Below are positions 53,307-61,361 of a stretch of DNA of 64,000 nt, one piece after another (positions within the stretch are counted from its first letter, which is position 1; every line of letters starts with the position of its first letter). Under the pieces are notes generated by a model, which was not told the DNA's origin, ran no database searches, and worked only from the letters and a program-made list of their open reading frames with translations. Source of the DNA: Xanthomonas sp. Its GTDB lineage: Bacteria > Pseudomonadota > Gammaproteobacteria > Xanthomonadales > Xanthomonadaceae. Location: contig NZ_JAFIWC010000029.1 of assembly GCF_017163755.1 (NCBI RefSeq), positions 1 through 64,000 on the forward strand, read 5' to 3'. Position numbers and translations under genes: made by a program.

Positions 53307-54667
53307 GTCGATTAGTGGTTGTTTCCAATCGAGTGGCATTGCCCGGCGAGAACCGCGCCGGCGGACTGGCGGTGGGGCTGCTGGCGGCGCTGAAGGAGCG
53401 CGGCGGGGTCTGGTTCGGCTGGAGCGGCAAGACCGTGCGCGGCGACAGCGGCGCGGTGCACGAACAGAACCACGGCGACATCCACTTCGTCACCATGGAC
53501 CTCAACCGCGCCGACCTGGACGCGTACTACAACGGCTTCGCCAATCGCACGCTGTGGCCGCTGCTGCACTTCCGCCTGGATCTGGTCGACTACGACCGCG
53601 CCACCCGCGAGGGCTACCGCCGGGTCAACGCGATGTTCGCCGAGAAGCTCGCGCCGCTGCTGCGCGAGGACGACACGGTGTGGATCCACGACTACCACCT
53701 GATCCCGCTGGCCTCGCTGCTGCGCGAGCGCGGCATCGGCTGCAAGATCGGCTTCTTCCTGCACGTGCCGTTCCCGTCGGCCGACCTGATCCAGGCCCTG
53801 CCCGACCATGCGCGGCTGTTCTCCGGCTTCTACGCCTACGACCTGGTCGGCTTCCAGACCCAGCGCGACGTGGACCGCTTCCAGGCCTACGTGCGCCTGT
53901 TCGGCGGCGGCAAGGTGATCAAGGACGGCGTGCTGGAAGCGCCCGGCGGGCGCCGCTTCCGCGCCGAGAAGTTCCCGATCGGCATCGACACCGAGCTGAT
54001 CGCGCAGCAGGCGCGCGCGGCGGTGGCCAAGCCGGCGGTGCGCGACCTGCGCAGCAGCCTGCGCGACCGCCAGCTGGCGATCGGCGTGGACCGGCTCGAC
54101 TACTCCAAGGGCCTGCCCGAGCGCTTCCTCGGCTTCGAGCGCTACCTGGAGCGGCATCCGGACCAGCGCGGCAGCCTCACCTACCTGCAGATCGCGCCGG
54201 TCTCGCGCGGCGACGTCACCGAGTACAAGCAACTGCGCAACCAGCTCGAGCAGATCGCCGGGCACATCAACGGCGGCCATGCCGAGCCGGACTGGACGCC
54301 GCTGCGCTACGTCAACCGCAACTTCACCCATGCCACGCTGACCGGCTTCTACCGCGCCGCGCAGGTCGGCCTGGTGACGCCGCTGCGCGACGGCATGAAC
54401 CTGGTCGCCAAGGAGTACGTGGCCGCGCAGGACCCGGAGAACCCCGGCGTGCTGGTGCTGTCGCTGCTGGCCGGCGCCGCCGACGAGCTGAAGGAGGCGC
54501 TGCTGGTCAATCCGCACGACCTGGACGGCGTCGCCGACGCCATCGCCACCGCCGCCTCGCTGCCCAAGGCCAAGCGCATCGAACGCTGGCAGACGATGAT
54601 GGAGCACCTGCGCAAGAACGACATCGGCGCCTGGCGGCAGCGCTACCTGCAAGCGCTGGAGGGCTAG
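53303..54667 (+). CDS. otsA: Trehalose-6-phosphate synthase
   Basis: 454-residue GT20 enzyme that joins UDP-glucose and glucose 6-phosphate. The N-terminal LVVVSNRVALPGENRAGGLAVGL, then WIHDYHLIPL, GFFLHVPFPS, AIGVDRLDYSKGLPERFLGFE and PLRDGMNLVAKEYVA carry the donor and acceptor contacts. GGAGG lies just before the start, and the start overlaps the upstream GH15 stop as ATGA. It completes the OtsA/OtsB osmoprotectant pathway. Confidence 0.95.
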   Translation: MSRLVVVSNRVALPGENRAGGLAVGLLAALKERGGVWFGWSGKTVRGDSGAVHEQNHGDIHFVTMDLNRADLDAYYNGFANRTLWPLLHFRLDLVDYDRATREGYRRVNAMFAEKLAPLLREDDTVWIHDYHLIPLASLLRERGIGCKIGFFLHVPFPSADLIQALPDHARLFSGFYAYDLVGFQTQRDVDRFQAYVRLFGGGKVIKDGVLEAPGGRRFRAEKFPIGIDTELIAQQARAAVAKPAVRDLRSSLRDRQLAIGVDRLDYSKGLPERFLGFERYLERHPDQRGSLTYLQIAPVSRGDVTEYKQLRNQLEQIAGHINGGHAEPDWTPLRYVNRNFTHATLTGFYRAAQVGLVTPLRDGMNLVAKEYVAAQDPENPGVLVLSLLAGAADELKEALLVNPHDLDGVADAIATAASLPKAKRIERWQTMMEHLRKNDIGAWRQRYLQALEG

Positions 54668-55144
54668 GACGTTTCGCGCAGCCCGTTGGCCCGTGACATG
54701 GGAGCGGCTGCAGGCGGCTTTGCCCAGCCTCCGGCCGCGGTTCGCCGGCAGCGCCTGTCGCGACCGATGGCACGAGGCCCGGAGTCGCGCACAGCTTCGC
54801 CGCCGTAGACGCGTGAACTGGAGCGCCGCAAGAACGGCCGCGACGCGGAAACCGGCGGCGCGCCCGCTCCCAGGCAGGATCGAGAGACGGGTATCCATCA
54901 CATCGTGTGCGTAAACCCTTTTCGCGGGACGCAAGGTTCCGCCTGCCGTCACGGGCAGCACACCGTCCTCCTTTAAAATCGCACCACGCACCGCGCCTGT
55001 GCACCCTGGGAGGGGCGGCGCGATGTCCGATGCGCGCAGGATCACCGCCGATGCGGCCATGCCCTCGCCTGCTCCCCTCCACGATCCGTGCCACGCCGTA
55101 GCCCTCCGCGACGCCGTCGGATCCTCCGGACGATCCCCATCCCA
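54668..55144. other. Intergenic region with a partial dispersed repeat
   Basis: About 480 bases without a gene. A fragment at 54757-54788 (GTCGCGACCGATGGCACG then AGGCCCGGAGTCGC) matches the right arm of the palindromic element at 57755-57850. The right part holds the promoter of the glucose dehydrogenase; ATGAACCATCACCC begins that gene after a short leader. Confidence 0.5.
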
Positions 55145-57613
55145 ATGAACCATCACCCTTCAAAACACGGACCCGGTACCTGGCTGTTCGCCGCGTATGC
55201 CGTGGTCATCGCCCTGCTGGGCATCGCGCTCGCCGTCATGGGCGGGCAACTGGTCGCCGCCGGCGGTTCCTGGTACTACCTGCTGGCCGGCGTCGCGCTG
55301 GCCGTCTCCGGCGCGCTGCTTGCCGTCGGCCGCCGTGTCGGGCTGTGGCTGTTCGGGCTGACCCTGGCCGCCACGCTGGCCTGGGCGCTGGCGGAAGTGG
55401 GCCTGGACGGCTGGGCGCTGATCCCGCGCCTGGCGATGATCTCGGTGCTCGGCCTGGTCCTGCTGGCGTTCTGGCCGGTGGCGCGGCGCCGCCTGGCGCC
55501 GCTGTCGGGCCTGGGCTATATCCTGGTCGCCGGCGTGCTGCCGGTCGCCGGCGCGCTGCTGATCCTGGTCCCGCTGCTGTTCCCGCGCAGCGTGGAGCTG
55601 GCCGGTCCGGCCCTGGCCGCGCAGCGGCCGCAGGCCGCCTTCAGCCGCGCCGCGGTGAACAGCCCGGACGGCAACGTCGCCGCCAACCACGACGCCGGCA
55701 ACTGGACCGCCTATGCCGGCTCCAACCTGTCCAACCACTATTCGCCGGGCGCGCAGATCACGCCGGGCAACGTCAAGCACCTGAAGGTGGCCTGGGAATT
55801 CCACACCGGCGACCTCAAGCCGGCCGGTTCCAAGCTCGGCTACGCGTTCCAGAACACTCCGCTGAAGGTCGGCGACCTGGTCTACATCTGCACCCCGACG
55901 CAGAAGGTGATCGCGGTCGAGGCGACCACCGGCAAGGAACGCTGGCGCTTCGACCCGAAGACCAACCCGAAGGCGATGGCCGGCGTGGCCGCCACCACCT
56001 GCCGCGGCGTGTCCTACTTCGAGGCCACCACACCGGTGGCCGAATGCGCCAAGCGCATCTTCTGGCCGATGGTCGACGGCCGCCTCGGCGCGCTCGACGC
56101 GCTCACCGGCCAGCTGTGCAGCGGCTTCGGCGACCACGGCTACGTCGATCTGAACAAGGACACCGGCAACACCAAGCCCGGCTTCGTCGGCCCGACCTCG
56201 CCGCCGGTGGTGATGCGCGGGGTGGTGATCCAGCCCACCGGCCAGGTCCGCGACGGCCAGGAACGCGATGCGCCGTCCGGCGTGGTGCGCGCCTTCGACG
56301 CGATCACTGGCGAACTGCGCTGGGCCTGGGACCTGGGCAACCCGGCGATAACCGCCGCCCCGCCAGCCGGCCAGACCTACACCCGCTCGACCCCGAACGT
56401 GTGGACGCTGATGGCCGCCGACGACGAACTGGGCTTGGTCTACCTGCCCACCGGCAACGCCGCCGGCGACTTCTTCGGCAAGCAGCGCACCGCGCAGGAA
56501 GAGGAATACACCGCCTCGCTGGTCGCGCTCGACGCGGCCACCGGCAAGGAACGCTGGCACTTCCGCACCGTCAACCACGACCTGTGGGACTACGACATCG
56601 GCCCGCAGCCGAACCTGGTCGATTTCCCGGTTCCCGGCGGCGGCACCCGCCCGGCGGTGATCCAGGCGACCAAGTCCGGGCAGGTGTTCGTGCTCGACCG
56701 CCAGACCGGCCAGCCGATCATGCCGGTGCAGCAGATCCCGGTGCCGCAGGGCACCGACCACGGCGACTGGACCGCCAAGACCCAGCCGGTATCGCCGGGC
56801 ATGCCGAACACCGTCGGCGCGCCGAGCAAGGACTACGAGACCATCGTCGAGTCCGACGCCTGGGGCATCACCCCGTTCGACCAGCTGGCCTGCCGCATCC
56901 AGTTCAAGAAACTGCGCTACGACGGCATGTTCACCCCGCCCAGCCTGCAGGGCTCGCTGTCGTTCACCGGCAACCATGGCGGCATCAACTGGGGCGGCGT
57001 GTCGGTGGACCTGCAGCGCGGCATCATGGTGATGAACAGCAACCGCCTGCCGTACACCGAGCACGTCTACCCGCGCGCGGAGATGGACAGGCTGGGCGTG
57101 GTCTCGGTGTTCAACGGCAAGAGCAGGACGCCCGGCTACATGGCGCAGGAAGGGCTGGCCTACGGCGCGCGCAAGGAGCCGTGGATGTCGCCGCTGAACA
57201 CGCCGTGCGTGGCGCCGCCGTGGGGCTACCTCTCCGGCGTGGACCTGCGCACCCAGCAGGTGATCTGGCGGCGCCCGCTGGGCACCGGCTACGACCAGGG
57301 TCCGATGGGGATCCCGTCGAAGATGAAGTTCGAACTGGGCACGCCCAACAACAGCGGCTCGCTGGCCACCGCCGGCGGCGTCACCTTCATCGGCGCGGCG
57401 CTGGACAACTTCCTGCGCGGCTACGACACCCAGACCGGCGAACTGCTGTGGGAAGTGCGCGTGCCCGCCGGGCCGCAGGCCGCGCCGTTGAGCTACACCG
57501 TCGGCGGCAAGCAGTATATCGTCGCCGCGGTCGGCGGCCACGACCGCATGGAGACCAAGTCCGGCGACAGCGTGATCGCCTGGGCGCTGCCCGACGACGC
57601 CGCGGCGAAATAG
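55145..57613 (+). CDS. gcd: Membrane-bound PQQ-dependent glucose dehydrogenase
   Basis: 822-residue quinoprotein. Residues 1-145 contain five membrane helices (WLFAAYAVVIALLGIALAVM, VGLWLFGLTLAATLAWAL and so on). The periplasmic eight-bladed propeller follows, with KVIAVEATTGKERWRFDPKT, ATTCRGVSYFE, RTVNHDLWDYDIGPQPNLVD (catalytic and Ca-binding Asp region) and SGSLATAGGVTFIG. It oxidises D-glucose to gluconolactone in the periplasm and passes electrons to ubiquinone. No PQQ biosynthesis genes are in the window. The start at 55145 is chosen over one 19 codons earlier that lacks the membrane-helix context. Confidence 0.93.
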   Translation: MNHHPSKHGPGTWLFAAYAVVIALLGIALAVMGGQLVAAGGSWYYLLAGVALAVSGALLAVGRRVGLWLFGLTLAATLAWALAEVGLDGWALIPRLAMISVLGLVLLAFWPVARRRLAPLSGLGYILVAGVLPVAGALLILVPLLFPRSVELAGPALAAQRPQAAFSRAAVNSPDGNVAANHDAGNWTAYAGSNLSNHYSPGAQITPGNVKHLKVAWEFHTGDLKPAGSKLGYAFQNTPLKVGDLVYICTPTQKVIAVEATTGKERWRFDPKTNPKAMAGVAATTCRGVSYFEATTPVAECAKRIFWPMVDGRLGALDALTGQLCSGFGDHGYVDLNKDTGNTKPGFVGPTSPPVVMRGVVIQPTGQVRDGQERDAPSGVVRAFDAITGELRWAWDLGNPAITAAPPAGQTYTRSTPNVWTLMAADDELGLVYLPTGNAAGDFFGKQRTAQEEEYTASLVALDAATGKERWHFRTVNHDLWDYDIGPQPNLVDFPVPGGGTRPAVIQATKSGQVFVLDRQTGQPIMPVQQIPVPQGTDHGDWTAKTQPVSPGMPNTVGAPSKDYETIVESDAWGITPFDQLACRIQFKKLRYDGMFTPPSLQGSLSFTGNHGGINWGGVSVDLQRGIMVMNSNRLPYTEHVYPRAEMDRLGVVSVFNGKSRTPGYMAQEGLAYGARKEPWMSPLNTPCVAPPWGYLSGVDLRTQQVIWRRPLGTGYDQGPMGIPSKMKFELGTPNNSGSLATAGGVTFIGAALDNFLRGYDTQTGELLWEVRVPAGPQAAPLSYTVGGKQYIVAAVGGHDRMETKSGDSVIAWALPDDAAAK

Positions 57614-57640
57614 CCGCCCGCCACCGCTGCCGCGGGTTCC

Positions 57641-57666
57641 GACCGGCCGTCCTGCGACGGCCGGTC
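57641..57666 (+). terminator. Hairpin terminator after gcd
   Basis: GACCGGCCGTC (57641-57651) pairs perfectly with GACGGCCGGTC (57656-57666) across a four-base loop (CTGC). It lies 28 bp after the gcd stop codon. There is no T run, as is frequent for terminators in this GC-rich group. Confidence 0.7.
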
Positions 57667-57754
57667 CTGTCATCGCCGCGGGCAACGCGGTGGCGAGGTC
57701 GGCGGCTACACGCTGCGATAGTCAGCACTTTTTCGCGCGGTGTCTGCACCAGGT

Positions 57755-57850
57755 GGGAGCGACTCCGGACAGCCTGGCCATCGGTCGCGACAGGCATACC
57801 GAAAAAGCCTCGTTGCGACCGATGGCGCGAAGTTATCCGGAGTCGCTCCC
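57755..57850. repeat. 96-bp dispersed palindromic element
   Basis: A nested inverted repeat. The outer arms GGGAGCGACTCCGGA (57755-57769) and TCCGGAGTCGCTCCC (57836-57850) match over 15 bp without error. The inner arms CCATCGGTCGC (57778-57788) and GCGACCGATGG (57815-57825) match over 11 bp. The loop includes a region near AAAAAGCC. Shorter relatives of its right arm occur at 54757-54788 and near 63310-63330. This is a REP-like element of the type scattered in Xanthomonas chromosomes. Confidence 0.85.
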
Positions 57851-58063
57851 GCGGCCGTCATCGCCCCCAGTCCGAATTCCCTGGCGAATCAGCTGGCTTC
57901 TGACTTCAGATAGCGAAAGGCATCGCGTCGAAGACAGCTCCGCAGGATGATCATCGACGGAGTCATCGCCTGCAGTGCGATTGGCGCTTGTGCGCCCCCG
58001 AACAGCGCAGCCGCACAGGGCCCGCGGAAATCCACGCATAGGCGCTGCATTGCAACGCCCATC
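57851..58063. other. Intergenic sequence between the palindromic element and the anti-sigma gene
   Basis: About 210 bases with no gene or terminator that I can recognise. The convergent gcd and anti-sigma transcripts end on its two sides. Confidence 0.45.
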
Positions 58064-58504
58064 TCATGCGACACGCCCCGGACCGCGCGCATGACCGGCA
58101 AGCTCGAACAGCCGCCGGCCCGTCCACGACAGGATCACGCACCCCGCACCGGCGAGCAGCCAGCCCAGCGAAACCTCGCCGAGCGCGTACCGCAACGGCT
58201 GCCATCCCTGCGCGCCGTAGCGCACGCCCACGCCAAGCAACGCGATCGCGAACACCGCCAGCAGGATTCGCGACATCGCACGCTCGATTCCGGCGTCGTG
58301 GCGAGCGACGCGTTCGGCGACGCCGGCAGCGAAATCGGCCGGCGGCCCGGCAAGCGGGGCGGAAGCCAGCGCCTGGGCCACGATGCGGTAGTCCGCGTCC
58401 GCCGCGTCCATCCCGCCAGCCTCGCGCCCGCGCGCCGCGCGCCGGCCGCGTTCCTGCGCCTCCCATTCGGTTTCGTCGTCCAAGCGCTTGTCCGTCATGT
58501 TCAT
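58064..58504 (-). CDS. Probable membrane anti-sigma protein
   Basis: 146-residue protein with a charged N-terminal cytosolic part (MNMTDKRLDDETEWEAQERGRRAARGRE), a segment DYRIVAQALASAPLAGPPADFAAGVAERVA typical of proteins partnered with ECF sigma factors, and two membrane helices (ILLAVFAIALLGVGV and LGWLLAGAGCVILSW). The start overlaps the sigma gene stop as ATGA, so the two are translationally coupled and co-transcribed. The zinc-binding HxxxCxxC motif of classical anti-sigma factors is absent. The anti-sigma role is inferred from context and layout. Confidence 0.7.
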   Translation of the reverse strand: MNMTDKRLDDETEWEAQERGRRAARGREAGGMDAADADYRIVAQALASAPLAGPPADFAAGVAERVARHDAGIERAMSRILLAVFAIALLGVGVRYGAQGWQPLRYALGEVSLGWLLAGAGCVILSWTGRRLFELAGHARGPGRVA

Positions 58505-59100
58505 GCCGATGCTCCGATGCGCGATTGCAGCAGTTCCCGCAGCCGCAGGCGGCTGCGGAAAAGATGGCTCTTGATGGTGCCTTCGGCAAGACCGGTCATG
58601 TGCGCGATCTCGCCGATCTGCATTTCTTCCAGATGATAGAGCGTCAGCACGGTCCGCTGCAGCGGCGGCAAGGCATCGATGGCGCCGTGCAAAAGCGCAT
58701 TGATTTCCTCGCTCGCCGCCGTCGCCTCCAGGTCGGTGCCGTCGCCGACCCGCTCGGCCAGGAACATGCCGTCCTCGTCGCCGCTCGGCTCGGCGATCGG
58801 GACGCGCTTGCGCTCCAGATGCCGCCGGGCCACCGAATAGGCCACCTGCGCGATCCACGATTTCAGTGCGCTTTCGCCGCGGTATTGGTGGATGGAGCGG
58901 TAAACGCGCAGGAACACCTCCTGGCACAGGTCTCGCGTGTCGTCCGGGTGCCGCACCATGCGATCCACGATGTGCCAGCACAGGTTCTGATAGCCGCGCA
59001 CCAGCTGCTCGAACGCGCCGGGCCTGCCGGCCAGCACGGCGGCGGCCAGCGCCCGGTCGGCATCGAGGGTCTGGTCGGCAGCGGGAGGCGGGCTGGGCAT
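58501..59100 (-). CDS. ECF-type RNA polymerase sigma factor
   Basis: 199-residue sigma-70 family factor with region 2 (FEQLVRGYQNLCWHIVDRMVRHPDDTRDLCQEVFLRVYRSIHQYRGESALKSWIAQVAYSVARRHL, in parts) and region 4 (LPPLQRTVLTLYHLEEMQIGEIAHMTGLAEGTIKSHLFRSRLRLRELL, in parts). The start at 59100 is preferred over a TTG at 59151, because a matching ECF promoter lies between them and would place the transcript start just before the 59100 ATG. Its stop overlaps the anti-sigma start as ATGA. It is probably controlled by its own promoter. Confidence 0.9.
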   Translation of the reverse strand: MPSPPPAADQTLDADRALAAAVLAGRPGAFEQLVRGYQNLCWHIVDRMVRHPDDTRDLCQEVFLRVYRSIHQYRGESALKSWIAQVAYSVARRHLERKRVPIAEPSGDEDGMFLAERVGDGTDLEATAASEEINALLHGAIDALPPLQRTVLTLYHLEEMQIGEIAHMTGLAEGTIKSHLFRSRLRLRELLQSRIGASA

Positions 59101-59107
59101 TGCGTAT

Positions 59108-59137
59108 AGGGATACGTCGGTCGGGGCATCGGTTGCA
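59108..59137 (-). promoter_or_regulatory. ECF-type promoter driving the sigma gene
   Basis: On the minus strand TGCAACC (59131-59137) is followed after 14 bases by CGTATCCCT (59108-59116). This is the AAC (-35) and CGT (-10) pattern of ECF promoters. The transcript start should fall about 59102-59105, only a few bases before the ATG at 59100, so the mRNA may be almost leaderless. The mirrored plus-strand copy is at 59147-59176. Confidence 0.75.
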
Positions 59138-59146
59138 ACGGATCGC

Positions 59147-59176
59147 TGCAACCGGACGGCAGCCGGGCGTATCTCC
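59147..59176 (+). promoter_or_regulatory. ECF-type promoter driving the divergent membrane protein
   Basis: TGCAACC (59147-59153), then 14 bases, then CGTATCTCC (59168-59176). The -35, spacer length and -10 match the minus-strand promoter of the sigma gene. The two -35 boxes face each other as an inverted repeat GGTTGCA-N9-TGCAACC. A start near 59180 gives a leader of about 30 bases before the ATG at 59211. Confidence 0.75.
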
Positions 59177-59210
59177 TTGGTTACCCGCCAACAACACGGA
59201 TGCCGGCACC

Positions 59211-59537
59211 ATGAATTTCAACCTGCTCATTCCCATCACTCTGTTCATCTGCATCGCCTACTCCATCAAGACGGTGGTCGACGCCTACATGCGTCGGCGG
59301 ATCGTCGAATCGCGCGGCTCCGAGGAGCTGGTGCGCTCGCTGCTCGAAGGCGAAGCCACGCGGCGACGCCAGGCCTCGCTGCACTGGGGCAGCGTGCTCC
59401 TGGCGCTGGCGATCGGCTTCGGCCTGGTGGAACTGCTCGGAGCCGACCGGATCACGCCCGGCGTCGTCGCCCTCCTGCTCGGCGCCACCGGGCTGGGCAA
59501 CCTGGCGTACTACTTTCTGCAGCGCGCGCTGAAATAG
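59211..59537 (+). CDS. Small inner-membrane protein, likely target of the ECF sigma factor
   Basis: 108-residue protein. It has an N-terminal hydrophobic helix (LLIPITLFICIAYSIKTVVDAY), a short polar loop (RRRIVESRGSEELVRSLLEGEATRRR), then two hydrophobic segments (SVLLALAIGFGLVELLG and GVVALLLGATGLGNLAYYF). It resembles small DUF6249-like membrane proteins, but I am not sure of the family. It is transcribed divergently from the sigma gene behind a matching ECF promoter. The function is unknown. Confidence 0.75.
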   Translation: MNFNLLIPITLFICIAYSIKTVVDAYMRRRIVESRGSEELVRSLLEGEATRRRQASLHWGSVLLALAIGFGLVELLGADRITPGVVALLLGATGLGNLAYYFLQRALK

Positions 59538-59606
59538 GCCGCCCGCCTTCCGCCCGGGTGTCCGGTGCAGCGTCGTCGCCATCCATCAACAAGCAAAGGA
59601 CATTGC

Positions 59607-61103
59607 ATGAAGCACTTCGCGACGGCCCTGGCCGCCCTGGTCGCAACCGCGCCATTCCAGGCGCCCGCCGCATCCGCTCCCGACTTCACGCCATTGGACG
59701 GTTTCATCCGGAAGACCAAGCAGGCCACCGCGCTCGCCTCGGGCACGGCGGTGGCCGTGGTCAAGGACGGCAGGATCGTCTACGAGGGCTACTTCGGGTT
59801 CTCGGACATCCAGGCGCGCACGCCGGTGACCGGCGACACCGTGTTCTACCTCGCCTCGGCCACCAAGCCCTTCTTCGCGCTGAACGCGCTGCTGAAGGAG
59901 GAGGCCGGCCAGCTGGACACGCACATGTCGCTGCAGCGGATGTTTCCGCAAGCCCGTTTCGCGGGCATGGATGCCGGATCGGTGACCATCAAGGACCTGC
60001 TCGTCCATTCGTCGGGAGTGGACAACCAGCCCCTGGTCTGGGCGACGGCGTACAGCGGCATGCACGACGCGCAATCGCGCCTGGCATTGATCGCGGCGTC
60101 CTATCCCGATGCGCAGGCCGCGCGGGGAACCTTCAAGTACAGCAACGTGGGCTACAACATCCTGAGCGTGTGGCTGGACCAGCGCCTTTCGCTGCCATGG
60201 CAGGAACAGCTGGAAAGCGCCATCTTCCGGCCGCTTTCGATGCGGCACACGTCCGCCTACGTCAGCAAGGCGCAGGCGGCGGGATGGACGTTGGCCGCGC
60301 CCTATTCGTTGGCGAGCGCGCAGCCCAGCCAGCCGCTGTACCTGGTCAAGTCGGACGCGACCATGCACGCGGCCGGCGGCATCGTCTCCACCGCGCCGGA
60401 TCTGGCCAGGTTCCTGACGGCGCAGCTTTCGACGGATGGCGACGCGGCGATCGCGCGGACGGCGATCGCGAAGTCGCACGAGCCGCAGGTCGCCTTGGAC
60501 TCGCAGTACCTGGACTTTCCGCGCGCCGGTTACGCGTGGGGTTGGTACACGGGCCAGTACAAGGGCAGGCGGATGCTGCACCACTTCGGTGGCTTTGCCG
60601 GCTTCCACGCCCACCTGTCGTTCATGCCCGACGAGAACATCGCGCTGGTCGTGCTCAACAACGAGGATGTCTTGGGAGCGCAGCTGACCAACCTGATCGC
60701 CGACTATGTCTACGGCGTTCTGCTGCAAGAGCCGGACGTCGAGTCCAAGCTGTCGCGCCGGTTCGACGAGCTGCAAACGAAGACCCGGCAGATGCGGCTT
60801 GCCGCCGCCGAGCACCGGAAGGCGGTCCAGGCGCGCGCGTGGCGCCTGTCGCGGCCGCGCGAGGACTATGCCGGTACCTATTCGAACCAACTGCTGGGCG
60901 ACATGACCGTGCAGTTGAACGACGGCCAGCAGATGCTCATACGCTGGGGGCGGCTGGCGGCAGTGGCCACCGCCGGCGAGCAGCAGGACTGCGTCCGCGT
61001 CGAGTTCTCGCCCAACTCGGGGCAGCTGCTGGACTTTACCGTGCAGGACGGAGCGGTCCACAGCATTTCGTTCGAGCGGATGGTGTTCAAGAAGGAACGC
61101 TAG
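59607..61103 (+). CDS. Secreted serine hydrolase of the beta-lactamase fold
   Basis: 498-residue exported protein (signal peptide MKHFATALAALVATAPFQAPAASA). The catalytic S-A-T-K is in YLASATKPFFALN, Y-S-N in FKYSNVGYN, and the third motif is H-F-G-G (HHFGGFAGFHAHLSF) instead of K-T-G. The C-terminal 130 residues form a separate beta-rich domain. AAAGGA six bases before the ATG at 59607 supports that start. It follows the small membrane protein by 70 bp on the same strand and might share its ECF promoter. The substrate is unknown. Confidence 0.83.
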   Translation: MKHFATALAALVATAPFQAPAASAPDFTPLDGFIRKTKQATALASGTAVAVVKDGRIVYEGYFGFSDIQARTPVTGDTVFYLASATKPFFALNALLKEEAGQLDTHMSLQRMFPQARFAGMDAGSVTIKDLLVHSSGVDNQPLVWATAYSGMHDAQSRLALIAASYPDAQAARGTFKYSNVGYNILSVWLDQRLSLPWQEQLESAIFRPLSMRHTSAYVSKAQAAGWTLAAPYSLASAQPSQPLYLVKSDATMHAAGGIVSTAPDLARFLTAQLSTDGDAAIARTAIAKSHEPQVALDSQYLDFPRAGYAWGWYTGQYKGRRMLHHFGGFAGFHAHLSFMPDENIALVVLNNEDVLGAQLTNLIADYVYGVLLQEPDVESKLSRRFDELQTKTRQMRLAAAEHRKAVQARAWRLSRPREDYAGTYSNQLLGDMTVQLNDGQQMLIRWGRLAAVATAGEQQDCVRVEFSPNSGQLLDFTVQDGAVHSISFERMVFKKER

Positions 61104-61361
61104 GCGCGACTTCGGACCCGCTCGATAGAGCCCGCCGGCACCATCAACGCCGATTCCCGCGGACCGTCCGGCACCGGCATCGGTCGCCCGAGACCCGGGC
61201 GCGCCACTGCAGCGGCGCCTATTCAGGCTCGGTTTTTCCGACGAGCGGCATTCCGCGGGCGTCAAGATCGCCGGCGACGCGGCCGATACTGAGACACGCT
61301 TTGAAGATCGCGTCGGTGCCGCAGGGGATGGCGCCGTATCCCATCGCAACCGGGAGTCACC
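61104..61361. other. Intergenic region before the chemoreceptor gene
   Basis: About 260 bases. I see no gene and no clear terminator; the chemoreceptor promoter must lie in the right part, with GGGAGTC as the ribosome binding region just before 61362. Confidence 0.5.

Noticed and set aside
59101-59151. TTG start at 59151 for the sigma factor
   Set aside because: It would place the start upstream of the matched ECF promoter; the ATG at 59100 fits the promoter.
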